Positions 17,779-26,806 of a DNA stretch of 64,000 nt are shown piece by piece. Under the pieces are notes generated by a model. It was not told where the DNA came from and made no database searches. It saw nothing but the letters and a program-made list of their open reading frames with translations. This stretch comes from Pseudomonas xantholysinigenes (lineage in GTDB: Bacteria; Pseudomonadota; Gammaproteobacteria; Pseudomonadales; Pseudomonadaceae), in contig NZ_CP077095.1 in the NCBI RefSeq assembly GCF_014268885.2, positions 1,369,501 through 1,433,500 on the forward strand. The letters are read 5' to 3'. The translations under genes and the position numbers were made by a program. Every line of letters starts with the position of its first letter. Position 1 is the first letter of the stretch.

Positions 17779-18183
17779 ATGAAGCTTCGCGGTAAACACC
17801 TCGCCCCCTCGGTTGCAGCCTCCTCGTTGCCCTCTTCCAATCGGTTTTCCCTGAAAGTGGCCCTGTGGCTGCTCGACAGCCCGCGCCTGGGCGACAAGCC
17901 CAGCGTCAAGCACCTGGCCGGGCGCATGCTCAAGCAGCCGGCGCGCCAGGGCGTGGTGGTGGCCCAGAGCCGCCTGGGGCAGATGCTCTGCCGCGACTGT
18001 GGCAATGCGCGGGATCGGCGCATTGGTCATGAGCTGTTGCGCCAGGCCGCCCGTGCCGGCGATCGGCGGGCGCAGTTGGAGTATGGCCGCCTGTGCCCGG
18101 AGCCGGAGCAGGCCCGCTACTGGCTGGAGCTGGCGGCAGGGCAGGGCTCGCAGGAGGCCCGACGGTTGCTGCGGCAGTTGTAG
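17779..18183 (+). CDS. Sel1-like repeat protein, small
   Basis: 134 residues, ATG at 17779. The C-terminal half carries Sel1/TPR-like helices: GRMLKQPARQGVVVAQSRLGQMLCRD, HELLRQAARAGDRRAQLEYGRLCPEPEQARYWLELAAGQGSQEARRLLRQL. The A-A-x-x-G-x-x-x-A-x-x-x-L-G pattern appears twice. The N-terminus is basic and not a clear signal peptide. Sel1 repeats mediate protein contacts; no partner can be named. It lies about 100 bases upstream of rmuC on the same strand. No good ribosome-binding site is visible before the ATG, so the start may be slightly off. Confidence 0.75.
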   Translation: MKLRGKHLAPSVAASSLPSSNRFSLKVALWLLDSPRLGDKPSVKHLAGRMLKQPARQGVVVAQSRLGQMLCRDCGNARDRRIGHELLRQAARAGDRRAQLEYGRLCPEPEQARYWLELAAGQGSQEARRLLRQL

Positions 18184-18285
18184 GGGCCGGGCGTTCGCCA
18201 GTCACGACGCGCGGTGGTGGGCAGCCTGGGACAACGCCGAGCTGATAAGCTGCACGGCAATCGTCAATGTTCGTTCGGGGTTAGC

Positions 18286-19758
18286 ATGACAGTGGATCTG
18301 ACCAGCATCCTGCTGGGCTTGGTGGCAGGTGCGGTGCCTTGCCTGGGCTGGGTCATGCAGGTGCAGCGCGGCCAGGGCGCGCGCAAGGCCGAGCAGGCCT
18401 TGCTGCAAGAGCGGCTGAATGCCGCGCAGTTGGCCCAGGCTGGCTTGCAGGCGCAACTGGAGGCCAGCCGCGACGAGATCAGCGACCTCAGCGAGGCCAA
18501 CACCGTCAAGCAGACCCAGCTGGCCGCCCAGGGCCGCGAGCTTGAGCTGTTGCAGATCGATCGCGACAATGCCCGCGACGCGGCCCACGCCTGGAGCCTG
18601 GAGCGTGCCAACCGCGAAGCCGAGCAGCGTCGCCTGGAAGCCCAGGCCGCGCGGCTGGAGGCTGAGTTGCGTGAGCAGCAAGAAAGTCACCAGCAACGTC
18701 TGGAAGACTTGCAGGAAGCCCGCGACACCCTGCGCGCGCAGTTCGCCGACATGGCCACGAAAATCTTCGATGAGCGCGAACAGCGCTTCGCCCAGACCAG
18801 TCAGCAACACCTCGGGCAGTTGCTCGACCCGCTCAAGGAACGTATCCAGGCCTTTGAAAAGCGTGTCGAGGAAAGCTACCAGCAGGAGGCCCGCGAGCGC
18901 TTCTCCCTGGGCAAGGAGCTCGAGCGCCTGCAACAACTCAACCTGCGCCTGTCCGACGAAGCCACCAACCTCACCCAGGCCCTCAAGGGCCAGAAGACTC
19001 AAGGCAACTGGGGCGAGCTGATCCTCGAGCGGGTGCTGGAGCACGCCGGCCTGGAGAAGGGCCGCGAGTACCAGACCCAGGTCAGCCTCAAGAGCGCCGA
19101 TGGCGAGCGCTTCCAGCCGGATGTGCTGATCATGCTGCCGGGCGACAAGCAGGTGGTGGTCGATGCCAAGGTCAGCCTCACCGCCTACCAGCAGTTCGTT
19201 GGTAATAACGACGAGGCGGCGCTCAAGCAGCATGTGCAGTCGTTGCGCAACCATGTCAAAGGCTTGTCGAGCAAGGACTACAACCGCCTCGAAGGGTTGC
19301 ACAGCCTGGATTTCGTGTTGCTGTTCGTGCCCATCGAGGCGGCGTTCTCGGCGGCGTTGCAGGCTGAGCCGAACCTGTTCCAGGAGGCTTTCGACCGGCA
19401 GATCGTGATCGTCAGCCCGACCACCCTGCTGGCCACCCTGCGGGTGATCGACAGCTTGTGGAAGCAGGAGCGCCAAGGTCAGAACGCCCGCGAGATTGCC
19501 GAGCGGGCCGGTTGGCTGTACGACAAGTTCGTGCTGTTCATCCAGGACCTGGACGAACTCGGCGCGCGCCTGGCCCAGGTCGACAAGGCCTATGCCGCGG
19601 CGCGCAACAAGCTGTGCGAAGGGCGTGGCAACCTGGTCAGCCGCAGCGAGCAGCTCAAGCTGCTCGGCGCCCGGGCCAGCAAGAGCCTGCCGGCCGAACT
19701 GATCGAACGCGCGCTGAGCGACGAAGCGCTTACTGAACCAGGCTCAGATGGCGGTTGA
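18286..19758 (+). CDS. rmuC: DNA recombination protein RmuC homologue
   Basis: 490 residues. An N-terminal hydrophobic segment (LTSILLGLVAGAVPCLGWVM, residues 4-23) is followed by a long coiled coil, rich in Ala, Glu, Gln and Arg, to about residue 200. The conserved RmuC nuclease-like domain follows: TQGNWGELILERVLEHAGL, QPDVLIMLPGDKQVVVDAKVSLTAYQQF, LHSLDFVLLFVPIEAAF. In E. coli, rmuC limits inversion at short inverted repeats. The start is ATG 18286 after TTCGGGGTTAGC; an upstream in-frame start has no support. The last 29 bases overlap the convergent sensor-kinase gene. Confidence 0.93.
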   Translation: MTVDLTSILLGLVAGAVPCLGWVMQVQRGQGARKAEQALLQERLNAAQLAQAGLQAQLEASRDEISDLSEANTVKQTQLAAQGRELELLQIDRDNARDAAHAWSLERANREAEQRRLEAQAARLEAELREQQESHQQRLEDLQEARDTLRAQFADMATKIFDEREQRFAQTSQQHLGQLLDPLKERIQAFEKRVEESYQQEARERFSLGKELERLQQLNLRLSDEATNLTQALKGQKTQGNWGELILERVLEHAGLEKGREYQTQVSLKSADGERFQPDVLIMLPGDKQVVVDAKVSLTAYQQFVGNNDEAALKQHVQSLRNHVKGLSSKDYNRLEGLHSLDFVLLFVPIEAAFSAALQAEPNLFQEAFDRQIVIVSPTTLLATLRVIDSLWKQERQGQNAREIAERAGWLYDKFVLFIQDLDELGARLAQVDKAYAAARNKLCEGRGNLVSRSEQLKLLGARASKSLPAELIERALSDEALTEPGSDGG

Positions 19759-22700
19759 GCAGGGCGCGCAGGGCTGCCGGCTTGACCGGCTTGGCCAGGT
19801 AATCGAGGCCGGCGGCGTGGACCATGGCGATGGTCTCGTTGCGACCATCGGCGCTGATCACCACCCCGGGTACCGGCTCGCCCAGGCGCGCGCGTAGCCA
19901 GCCCATCAGCCCGGTGCCGGTCTCGCCGTCGTCGAGGTGGAAGTCCACCAGCGCCAGGTGCGGGCGCAAGCCCTTGGCCAGTAGCGCCTCGCATTCGGCC
20001 TGGTTGCGCGCTGTGGATACCTGGCAGCCCCAGCGGCTGAGCAGGCTGTTCATGCCGATCAGAATGCTGTCTTCGTTGTCCACGCACAGCACCTGCAGCC
20101 CGGCCAGCGGCTGGCCAGCCTGCTCCACGGGCGCTGGCGCGGCGGGGGCGGCGCTGTGAGCGACGGGCACGCCCACCCGGAACACGCTGCCCTTGCCCGG
20201 CCAGGAGCGGACTTCCAGTTGGTGGCCGAGCACCCGGCACAGGCCGTCGGCAATCGCCAGGCCCAGGCCGAGGCCTTTCTCGGCACGGGTCTGGTGGCTG
20301 TCGAGGCGTTTGAACTCCTGGAAGATCACCGCCAGCTTGTCATCGGCGATGCCTGGGCCGCGGTCCCATACCTCAAGCCACAGGCGTTCGCCCTGGCGGC
20401 GCACGCCGAGCAGGATCGGCCCCTTGCCATAGCGCAGGGCATTGGTGAGGAAGTTCTGCAGGACCCGGCGCAGCAGTTTCATGTCGCTGTCGACCCGCAG
20501 GCGGCTGCCGCGCAAGCGGAATTCCAGGCCTTTTTCGGCAGCCAGCAGCTTGAACTCGGCGCCCAGGGTGTCGAACAACTGGTTGAGGGCGAAGGGCTTG
20601 ACGTCTGGGGTGACCCTGCCGTTTTCCAGGCGCGAGATATCCAGCAGGTCGCTGATCAGTTCTTCGGCCGAGCGCAGCGAGCTGTCCATGTGTCCGACTA
20701 GCTGGCGGGCTTCGTCGTTCATGCCTTCGGCTTGTTGCGACAGGGCCGCGGAGAACAGCCGCGCGGCATTCAGCGGCTGCATCAGGTCGTGGCTGACGGC
20801 GGCGAGGAAGCGCGTCTTGGATTGGCTGACGGCTTCGGCGCGGCTCTTGGCCTCGATCAACGCCTGGTTGAGCTGCGACAGTTCGCGGGTGCGTTCGGCG
20901 ACCCGCTGCTCGAGGCCTTCGTTGGCATCGCGCAGGGCCTGCTCGGCTTCGCGGAACGGGGTGATGTCGGTGAAGCTCATGACGAAGCCGCCGCCTGGCA
21001 TCGGGTTGCCGATCAGTTCGATCACCCGGCCGTTGGGGAACAGCCGTTCGGAGGAGTGGGCGCGGCCCTGGCGCATCCAGTGCAGGCGCCGCGCCACGTG
21101 GACCTGGGCCTCGCCCGGGCCGCACAGGCCGCGTTCGGCGTTGTAGCGGATGATGTCGGCGATCGGCCGGCCAACGCTGATCAGCCCGTCGGGGTAGTTG
21201 AACAGCTCCAGGTAGCGGCGGTTCCAGGCCACCAGGTGCAGGTTCTGGTCGACCACGCTGATGCCCTGGTTGATGTTCTCGATAGCGCCTTGCAGCAGCG
21301 CGCGGTTGAACTGCAGCACCTCGCTGGCTTCGTCGGCGATGCGCACCACGTCCTCGAGCTGCATGTCGCGGCCTTCGATGGCCGCCTTGACCACGGCGCG
21401 GGTCGAGGAGGTGCCGAGCACGCCGGCCAGCAGGCGCTCGGTGTGCTCGATCCAGTCGCCATCGGCGTTCTGGTTGGGGTTGAAACCCTTGCCCTGGCGA
21501 TAGGCGAAGCGGATGAAGCTTTGCCGGGCGCGCTCTTCGCCGACGAAGCGCGCGGCCAACTTGAGCAAGTCGTCGATCTGCACCGCCAGCAGCGGCTTGC
21601 TGCTGGGGCGGGCGCTGGTCTGCTGGCCGATGAAGCGCCCGGCCTGCCAGTGCTCGGACACACGGGTACGCGACAGGATCGAGACCCAGGCGAAGAGGGT
21701 GAAGTTACCCGCCAGCGACAGCACCACGCCTTGGGTCAGCGGGGTGATCGGCAGGTCCAGTGGGTTGCCATGCAGCCACGCCAGGCCCGGGAACAGTTGT
21801 AGCGACCAGCCCAGGCTGTGGGCGGTGATCGGCAGCACCAGGGTGTAGAACCACAGGAAGATGCCGGCGGCGAGGCCGGCGAACACGCCGCGCCGGTTGG
21901 CCTGCTTCCAGTACAGCGCGCCGAGCATCGCCGGGGTCAGCTGGGTGACCGCGGCGAAGGCGATCTGGCCGATGGTGGCCAGGCTCGCGGTGGAGCCGAG
22001 CAGGCGGTAGCTGACGTAGGCCAGCAGCAGGATCACCACGATGGTCACCCGGCGTACCGAGAGCATCCAGTGGCGGAACACCTCGAATGGCCGCTCGGCG
22101 TTGTTGCGTCGCAGTAGCCAGGGCAGCAGCATGTCGTTGGAGACCATGGTCGACAGCGCCACGGCCTCGACGATGACCATGCCGGTGGCCGCCGAGGCGC
22201 CGCCGATGAACGCCAGCAAGGCCAGGCTCGGGTGTGCCTCGGCCAGTGGCAGGCTGATGACGAAGGAGTCGGAGATCACCGTGCCCGGCAGGAGCATCTG
22301 CCCGGCCAGGGCAATCGGCACCACGAACAGCGCGGCCAGGGCCAGGTACAGTGGGAACACCCAGCGTGCCAGGCGCATGTCCTGGGGCTCGATGTTCTCC
22401 ACCACGGTGACGTGGAACTGTCGCGGCAGGCAGATGATCGCCATCATCGCCACGGCGGTCTGCACCACCATCGACGGCCAGTTGATGGTCTCCTGCCAGT
22501 AGCTGTCCAGGTGCACCGACTGCCGTGCCTGGGTGAACAGGTCGTCGAAGCCGTCGTACAGGTTGAACACCACGAACACGCCGACGGCAAGGAAGGCCAG
22601 CAGCTTGACCAGCGATTCGAAGGCGATGGCCAGGACCATGCCGCGGTGGTGTTCGGTGACGTCCAGGCTGCGGGTACCAAAGACGATGGCGAATAGCGCC

Positions 22701-23206
22701 AGCACCAGCGACACCACCAGGGCGGTGTCCTGCACACGGCTGCCGGTGGCATCGGCGCTGGCGCCAATCAGCAGGTTGACGCCCAGCACGATGCCCTTGA
22801 GCTGCAGGGCGATATACGGCAGCACGCCGACCAGGCAGATCAGCGCCACCACCACGGCGAGGCTCTGCGACTTGCCGTAGCGGGCGGCGATGAAGTCGGC
22901 GATCGAGGTGATGTTCTGCTGCTTGCTGATCAGCACCATCTTCTGCAGCACCCAGGGCGCGAAGATCAGCAGCAGCACCGGGCCCAGGTAGATGGGCAGG
23001 AACGCCCAGAGTTGCTCGGCGGCCTGGCCGACGGCGCCGAAGAAGGTCCAGCTGGTGCAGTACACCGCCAGCGACAGGCTGTACACCCAGGCGCGCAGGC
23101 GCGGCGGCAGCGGGGTGCTGCGGCGGTCGCCATAGAAGGCGATGGCGAACATGATGGCCATATAGGCCAGGGCGACCACGGCGATCAGCCCGCTGGACAA
23201 CGACAT
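19730..23206 (-). CDS. Sodium:solute symporter / PAS / histidine kinase / receiver hybrid sensor
   Basis: 1158 residues. Residues 1-500 form a sodium:solute-symporter-like membrane domain with about thirteen segments (SGLIAVVALAYMAIMFAIAF at the start). A PAS region follows (MQLEDVVRIADEASEVLQFNRALLQGAIENINQGISVVDQN). The HisKA box FLAAVSHDLMQPLNAARLF has the phosphorylated His at residue 806; then comes an ATPase domain (GLGLGLAIADGLCRVLGHQLE) and a C-terminal receiver with Asp1088 in LVDFHLDD. This is the CbrA-like/PA3271-like architecture seen beside rmuC in pseudomonads. The start is ATG 23206; an upstream extension is less likely. The signal sensed is unknown, and no separate response regulator is adjacent. 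Confidence 0.92.
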   Translation of the reverse strand: MSLSSGLIAVVALAYMAIMFAIAFYGDRRSTPLPPRLRAWVYSLSLAVYCTSWTFFGAVGQAAEQLWAFLPIYLGPVLLLIFAPWVLQKMVLISKQQNITSIADFIAARYGKSQSLAVVVALICLVGVLPYIALQLKGIVLGVNLLIGASADATGSRVQDTALVVSLVLALFAIVFGTRSLDVTEHHRGMVLAIAFESLVKLLAFLAVGVFVVFNLYDGFDDLFTQARQSVHLDSYWQETINWPSMVVQTAVAMMAIICLPRQFHVTVVENIEPQDMRLARWVFPLYLALAALFVVPIALAGQMLLPGTVISDSFVISLPLAEAHPSLALLAFIGGASAATGMVIVEAVALSTMVSNDMLLPWLLRRNNAERPFEVFRHWMLSVRRVTIVVILLLAYVSYRLLGSTASLATIGQIAFAAVTQLTPAMLGALYWKQANRRGVFAGLAAGIFLWFYTLVLPITAHSLGWSLQLFPGLAWLHGNPLDLPITPLTQGVVLSLAGNFTLFAWVSILSRTRVSEHWQAGRFIGQQTSARPSSKPLLAVQIDDLLKLAARFVGEERARQSFIRFAYRQGKGFNPNQNADGDWIEHTERLLAGVLGTSSTRAVVKAAIEGRDMQLEDVVRIADEASEVLQFNRALLQGAIENINQGISVVDQNLHLVAWNRRYLELFNYPDGLISVGRPIADIIRYNAERGLCGPGEAQVHVARRLHWMRQGRAHSSERLFPNGRVIELIGNPMPGGGFVMSFTDITPFREAEQALRDANEGLEQRVAERTRELSQLNQALIEAKSRAEAVSQSKTRFLAAVSHDLMQPLNAARLFSAALSQQAEGMNDEARQLVGHMDSSLRSAEELISDLLDISRLENGRVTPDVKPFALNQLFDTLGAEFKLLAAEKGLEFRLRGSRLRVDSDMKLLRRVLQNFLTNALRYGKGPILLGVRRQGERLWLEVWDRGPGIADDKLAVIFQEFKRLDSHQTRAEKGLGLGLAIADGLCRVLGHQLEVRSWPGKGSVFRVGVPVAHSAAPAAPAPVEQAGQPLAGLQVLCVDNEDSILIGMNSLLSRWGCQVSTARNQAECEALLAKGLRPHLALVDFHLDDGETGTGLMGWLRARLGEPVPGVVISADGRNETIAMVHAAGLDYLAKPVKPAALRALLNRHLSLVQ

Positions 23207-23319
23207 GCAAACTCCGAAGCAGAAAAGAAACGCGGTCCCGATCAATCAGTCTGGCACGCAGCCGGCGTTGCGTCAGCGCAGACGATGGTCGCAGTGGCAG
23301 GACGTCGCAGGGCCGGCGC

Positions 23320-24507
23320 CTAATCGACCTGCCGACGCGTGCCCAGCCAATAGAACAGCGCTGCCAATATGACCGACCCGATGAGCAGGTAGAAAACCGC
23401 CGCCGGCAGCAGGTGCCCCAGCGCCAGGCCCACCAGGATCGGCCCCAGTCCACCGCCCAGGTTGGACAGGTTCTGCGCGCCATAATAAACCCCGCGCAGG
23501 TGTTCCGGCGCGATCAGGTCGATGAACATGAATTCGGCCGGGATCACGATGATCTCACCCAAGGTGAACACCAGCATCGCCAGGCACCACGCCGGCGCCG
23601 AAGCCGCCACGGAAAACCCCAGCAACCCGGCGATGAACATGGCCATGCCGGTCATCAGCCAGGGCATCAACTGCTGGCGCGCGATGCGCCGGCCGATCAG
23701 GTACTGCAGGGCAATCACCGTGACGGCGTTGGTGGTCACCAGGTAGCCCGCCAGCCGCGCGACCTGCGCAGGGTCCTGCAGGGTAACCACCAGGTATTGT
23801 GACAGGTAGGCGGTGAATTGGCCGAACACCACGGCGCTGAGCACGCCACCCAGGGTAAAGCAGACCAACCGGCGGTCACGCAGCATGCCCAGGGCGACCT
23901 GGGCGAAACCCGCGGCCGGTGGTTTTTCGTTGTGGCTGCGCAGGTCGCGTTGGCCCAGGCGGTAGTAGGTCAGGCTCAGGGCCAGGCCGATCGCGGCCGA
24001 GACCAGGAAAGGCAGATGGTCGTTGGCCTCGATCAGCAACACCCCCAGCATCGGCCCGGCAGCCCAGGCGATGTTGTTGAAGGTGTACTTGATGGCGAAC
24101 ACTTCGCCGCGTTGCGCCTCGGGCAGCAGGGCGCAGAACCCGGCCTTGGCGGCGATGTCCACGACCGTCTGGGCCAGGTAGGCGACGACCAGGAAGCAGA
24201 AGAACGGCACGGCCGATGGGCTGGCGACGATGGCGATGAAGGCGAGGGCGAACACCAGGGTACTGGCGACGATCAGCGTGTGGCTGCGCAACGTGTCGAC
24301 CAGGTGCCCGCCGTAGGGGCCCAGCAGCGACGCCAGGAACATCGCGCCACCGACCAGCAGGCCGGTCTGGCCGATCGACAAGGCTAGGTGGGTGGAGAGG
24401 TACACCACCAGGTAGGGCAGGGTGATCGCCCGCGCCATGGTCAAGGTGAAGGTGGTGAACAGCAGCAGGCGGACGGCGGCAGGGTAGCTTTTCAGGGCAC
24501 GGAGCAT
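23320..24507 (-). CDS. MFS transporter
   Basis: 395 residues on the minus strand with about twelve hydrophobic segments. The N-terminus reads MLRALKSYPAAVRLLLFTTFTLTMARAITLPYLVVYLSTHLALSIGQ, and the inter-segment 2-3 motif appears as GPYGGHLVDTLRSHTLI. The charged central loop GQRDLRSHNEKPPA separates the two halves. The start is ATG 24507, with AAGGATCCGTCG giving a good ribosome-binding site; a TTG 30 bases upstream is in frame but has none. It is divergent from the TDT transporter gene and shares an AT-rich intergenic region with it. The substrate is unknown. Confidence 0.85.
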   Translation of the reverse strand: MLRALKSYPAAVRLLLFTTFTLTMARAITLPYLVVYLSTHLALSIGQTGLLVGGAMFLASLLGPYGGHLVDTLRSHTLIVASTLVFALAFIAIVASPSAVPFFCFLVVAYLAQTVVDIAAKAGFCALLPEAQRGEVFAIKYTFNNIAWAAGPMLGVLLIEANDHLPFLVSAAIGLALSLTYYRLGQRDLRSHNEKPPAAGFAQVALGMLRDRRLVCFTLGGVLSAVVFGQFTAYLSQYLVVTLQDPAQVARLAGYLVTTNAVTVIALQYLIGRRIARQQLMPWLMTGMAMFIAGLLGFSVAASAPAWCLAMLVFTLGEIIVIPAEFMFIDLIAPEHLRGVYYGAQNLSNLGGGLGPILVGLALGHLLPAAVFYLLIGSVILAALFYWLGTRRQVD

Positions 24508-24666
24508 CGACGGATCCTTGTCATTGTTAGCGGCCAAGCATATGCCAGGCGCCGGCCCAGACGCTATATCTTTAAAATAGATAACAGATAGAGAAATTAC
24601 CCGTTATATAGATATTCTTTTCGGGCATAAGATGGGTTCACCTTACACAAGGCCAGGAGAGACCCC

Positions 24667-25806
24667 ATGCCCTGCACCCAGACCCGCGCGCCATCCTGGC
24701 GCCCGTTCAGCCAATTGGCCCATCCCCGCGAGGTGATTCGCCAGTTCACCCCCAACTGGTTCGCCGCGACCATGGGCACCGGGGTGTTGGCGCTGGCCCT
24801 GCATCAGGTCCAGTTGCCAGGGCTGGACATCGTGGCCGAAGGCCTGTGGTGGCTGGCCATTGGCCTGTTCGTCTTGTTCTGTGTCTTGTATGGCGCCCGC
24901 TGGTTGATGTTCTTCGACGAGGCCCGGCGCATCTTCGCCCACTCCACCGTGTCGATGTTCTTCGGCACCATCCCCATGGGCCTGGCCACCATCCTCAACG
25001 GTGCCCTGGTGTTCGGCATGGCGCGCTGGGGGGAGGCCGTGGTGCCTTGGGTGGAGGCTCTTTGGTGGCTGGATGTGGGCCTGGCGTTGCTGTGCGGCGT
25101 GGCTATTCCCTACCTGATGTTCACCCGCCAGGAGCACAGCATCGACCAGATGACCGCGGTCTGGCTGCTGCCAGTGGTGGCGGCGGAAGTTGCCGCAGCC
25201 AGCGGTGGGCTGCTGGCCCCGCACCTGGCCGATGCCCACCAGCAGTTCCTGGTGCTGATCACCAGCTACGTGATGTGGGCAGTGTCGCTGCCGGTGGCGT
25301 TCAGCATCCTGACCATCCTCATGCTGCGCATGGCCCTGCACAAGTTGCCGCCGGCCAACATGGCCGCCTCCAGCTGGTTGGCCCTGGGCCCGATCGGTAC
25401 CGGCGCGCTGGGCATGCTGGTGCTCGGCGGCGATGCGCCGGCGGTGTTCGCCGCCAATGGCCTGGGTGGGTTGGGCGAGGTGGCGCGCGGGCTGGGCCTG
25501 GTGGCCGGGGTCGTGCTCTGGGGCGCGGGGCTGTGGTGGTTGCTGACCGCCGTGCTGATCACCCTGCGCTACATGCGCCAGGGCATGCCGTTCAACCTGG
25601 GCTGGTGGGGGTTCACCTTCCCGCTGGGGGTATACTGCCTGGCCACGCTGAAGCTGGCGGCCTGGTTGTCGCTCGGTTTCTTCAGCGTGTTCGGCCTGGT
25701 GCTGGTGGTGGCGTTGGCCCTGCTCTGGGCGGTGGTGGCCAGCCGCACCCTGCGTGGGGCGTGGCGAGGGGAGCTGTTCGTGTCGCCGTGTATTGCGCAG
25801 GCGTAG
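24667..25806 (+). CDS. TDT family transporter (tellurite-resistance/dicarboxylate/sulfite exporter type)
   Basis: 379 residues with about ten transmembrane helices. The N-terminal FTPNWFAATMGTGVLALAL is the hallmark start of the TehA/SLAC1/Mae1 fold family. Later ones are FFGTIPMGLATILNGALVF and WWGFTFPLGVYCLATLKLA. Members export sulfite, C4-dicarboxylates or tellurite-related anions; which applies here cannot be told. ATG 24667 has CCAGGAGAGACCCC upstream. The intergenic region before it is very AT-rich with TATATA-type elements, suggesting divergent promoters. Confidence 0.85.
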   Translation: MPCTQTRAPSWRPFSQLAHPREVIRQFTPNWFAATMGTGVLALALHQVQLPGLDIVAEGLWWLAIGLFVLFCVLYGARWLMFFDEARRIFAHSTVSMFFGTIPMGLATILNGALVFGMARWGEAVVPWVEALWWLDVGLALLCGVAIPYLMFTRQEHSIDQMTAVWLLPVVAAEVAAASGGLLAPHLADAHQQFLVLITSYVMWAVSLPVAFSILTILMLRMALHKLPPANMAASSWLALGPIGTGALGMLVLGGDAPAVFAANGLGGLGEVARGLGLVAGVVLWGAGLWWLLTAVLITLRYMRQGMPFNLGWWGFTFPLGVYCLATLKLAAWLSLGFFSVFGLVLVVALALLWAVVASRTLRGAWRGELFVSPCIAQA

Positions 25807-25933
25807 CTGGACAGCACGAGGGCCCGGCAGTACTGTCGGGCTTGCTCGCTTGGCGAAGACGCATGGAGGCGGTTATCTGTGTCTGGAGGGGCAGGGCGCA
25901 GACAACAAGAACAAGCGGGCAAGGAGCGCCTGA

Positions 25934-26683
25934 ATGGAGCCGAATTCGATCGTTTCGCTCAAGTCCTATGCCAAAGGCGTCAGCCTTCATGTGCACGACT
26001 TCCACCAGTTGGTCATCCCTACCCACGGCACCATGGAAATAGAAGTCGATGGCACGCAAGGGCATCTGACCAATGCCAGGGGCATACTGATCCCCGCCGC
26101 CAGCCATCACCGTTTCAATGCCTCCTCGGGTAGCCAGTATGTGGTTGCCGACATCCCCATCGACTTCCGCCTGGCCGATGGCCGCCCGGTAGGGGCGCTG
26201 CACCTGCTCGACCAACGTTTCTTCAACGTGCCCTTGTCGTTCTGCCACCTGATCGCCTTTCTCAGAGGGGCAGTTCAGGAGCAGCGCGCCGTCGACACCG
26301 GCGCCTGGCTCAGGTTGGCCTTGAGCGCTATCTCCGGGCAGGCTGCGTTGGCCACGGACGCGAAGTACACGCCGCTGACCAAGGCCACGACGTTCATGCG
26401 GGCCAATCTCGACCAGCCGATCACCTGCAAGCACGTGGCTGTTGCTGCCGGTGTCAGCGAGCGCAAGCTCAACTACCTGTTCAATCAGTCATTGCGGATG
26501 ACGCCCCATGCCTACTTGCTGGAGCTGCGCATCGAACGGGCGATTGGCCTGCTCTCCGGCAGCCGGCTGCCCATCAGTGACATTGCGCGGGCCAGCGGCT
26601 TTTCCGATCAGAGCGCGTTGACCCATGCGCTGAAGCGCGCCCGCGATATCACCCCGGCCAGGTTGCGGCGCGCCAGCGCCTGA
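25934..26683 (+). CDS. AraC family transcriptional regulator
   Basis: 249 residues. The N-terminal cupin-like half begins MEPNSIVSLKSYAKGVSLHVHDFHQLVIPTHGTMEIEVDG, with histidines typical of the AraC sensor domain. The C-terminal double helix-turn-helix covers about residues 155-249: ANLDQPITCKHVAVAAGVSERKLNYLFNQSL and the second motif LPISDIARASGFSDQSALTHALKR. ATG 25934 follows AAGGAGCGCCTGA. It lies upstream of an EamA exporter gene on the same strand, which is a reasonable target; the ligand is unknown. Confidence 0.9.
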   Translation: MEPNSIVSLKSYAKGVSLHVHDFHQLVIPTHGTMEIEVDGTQGHLTNARGILIPAASHHRFNASSGSQYVVADIPIDFRLADGRPVGALHLLDQRFFNVPLSFCHLIAFLRGAVQEQRAVDTGAWLRLALSAISGQAALATDAKYTPLTKATTFMRANLDQPITCKHVAVAAGVSERKLNYLFNQSLRMTPHAYLLELRIERAIGLLSGSRLPISDIARASGFSDQSALTHALKRARDITPARLRRASA

Positions 26684-26707
26684 TCGCCCTGGCGCAACCT
26701 GGCTGGC

Positions 26708-26746
26708 CTTGCAGGCGGCAACAAAAAAATTGCCGGATCCTGCAAG
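26708..26746. repeat. Stem-loop after the AraC gene
   Basis: CTTGCAGGCGGCAA at 26708-26721 pairs with TTGCCG and CCTGCAAG at 26730-26746 (three-base bulge). The loop contains a run of seven A, so on the minus strand it is T-rich. It may limit transcription between the regulator and transporter genes; there is no T run after the plus-strand stem. Confidence 0.45.
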
Positions 26747-26806
26747 CCGCGCCCATGACGGCTGGCGTACGTTTCGCTCACCACCTCGACGGGTTACGAG
26801 CGTCCC

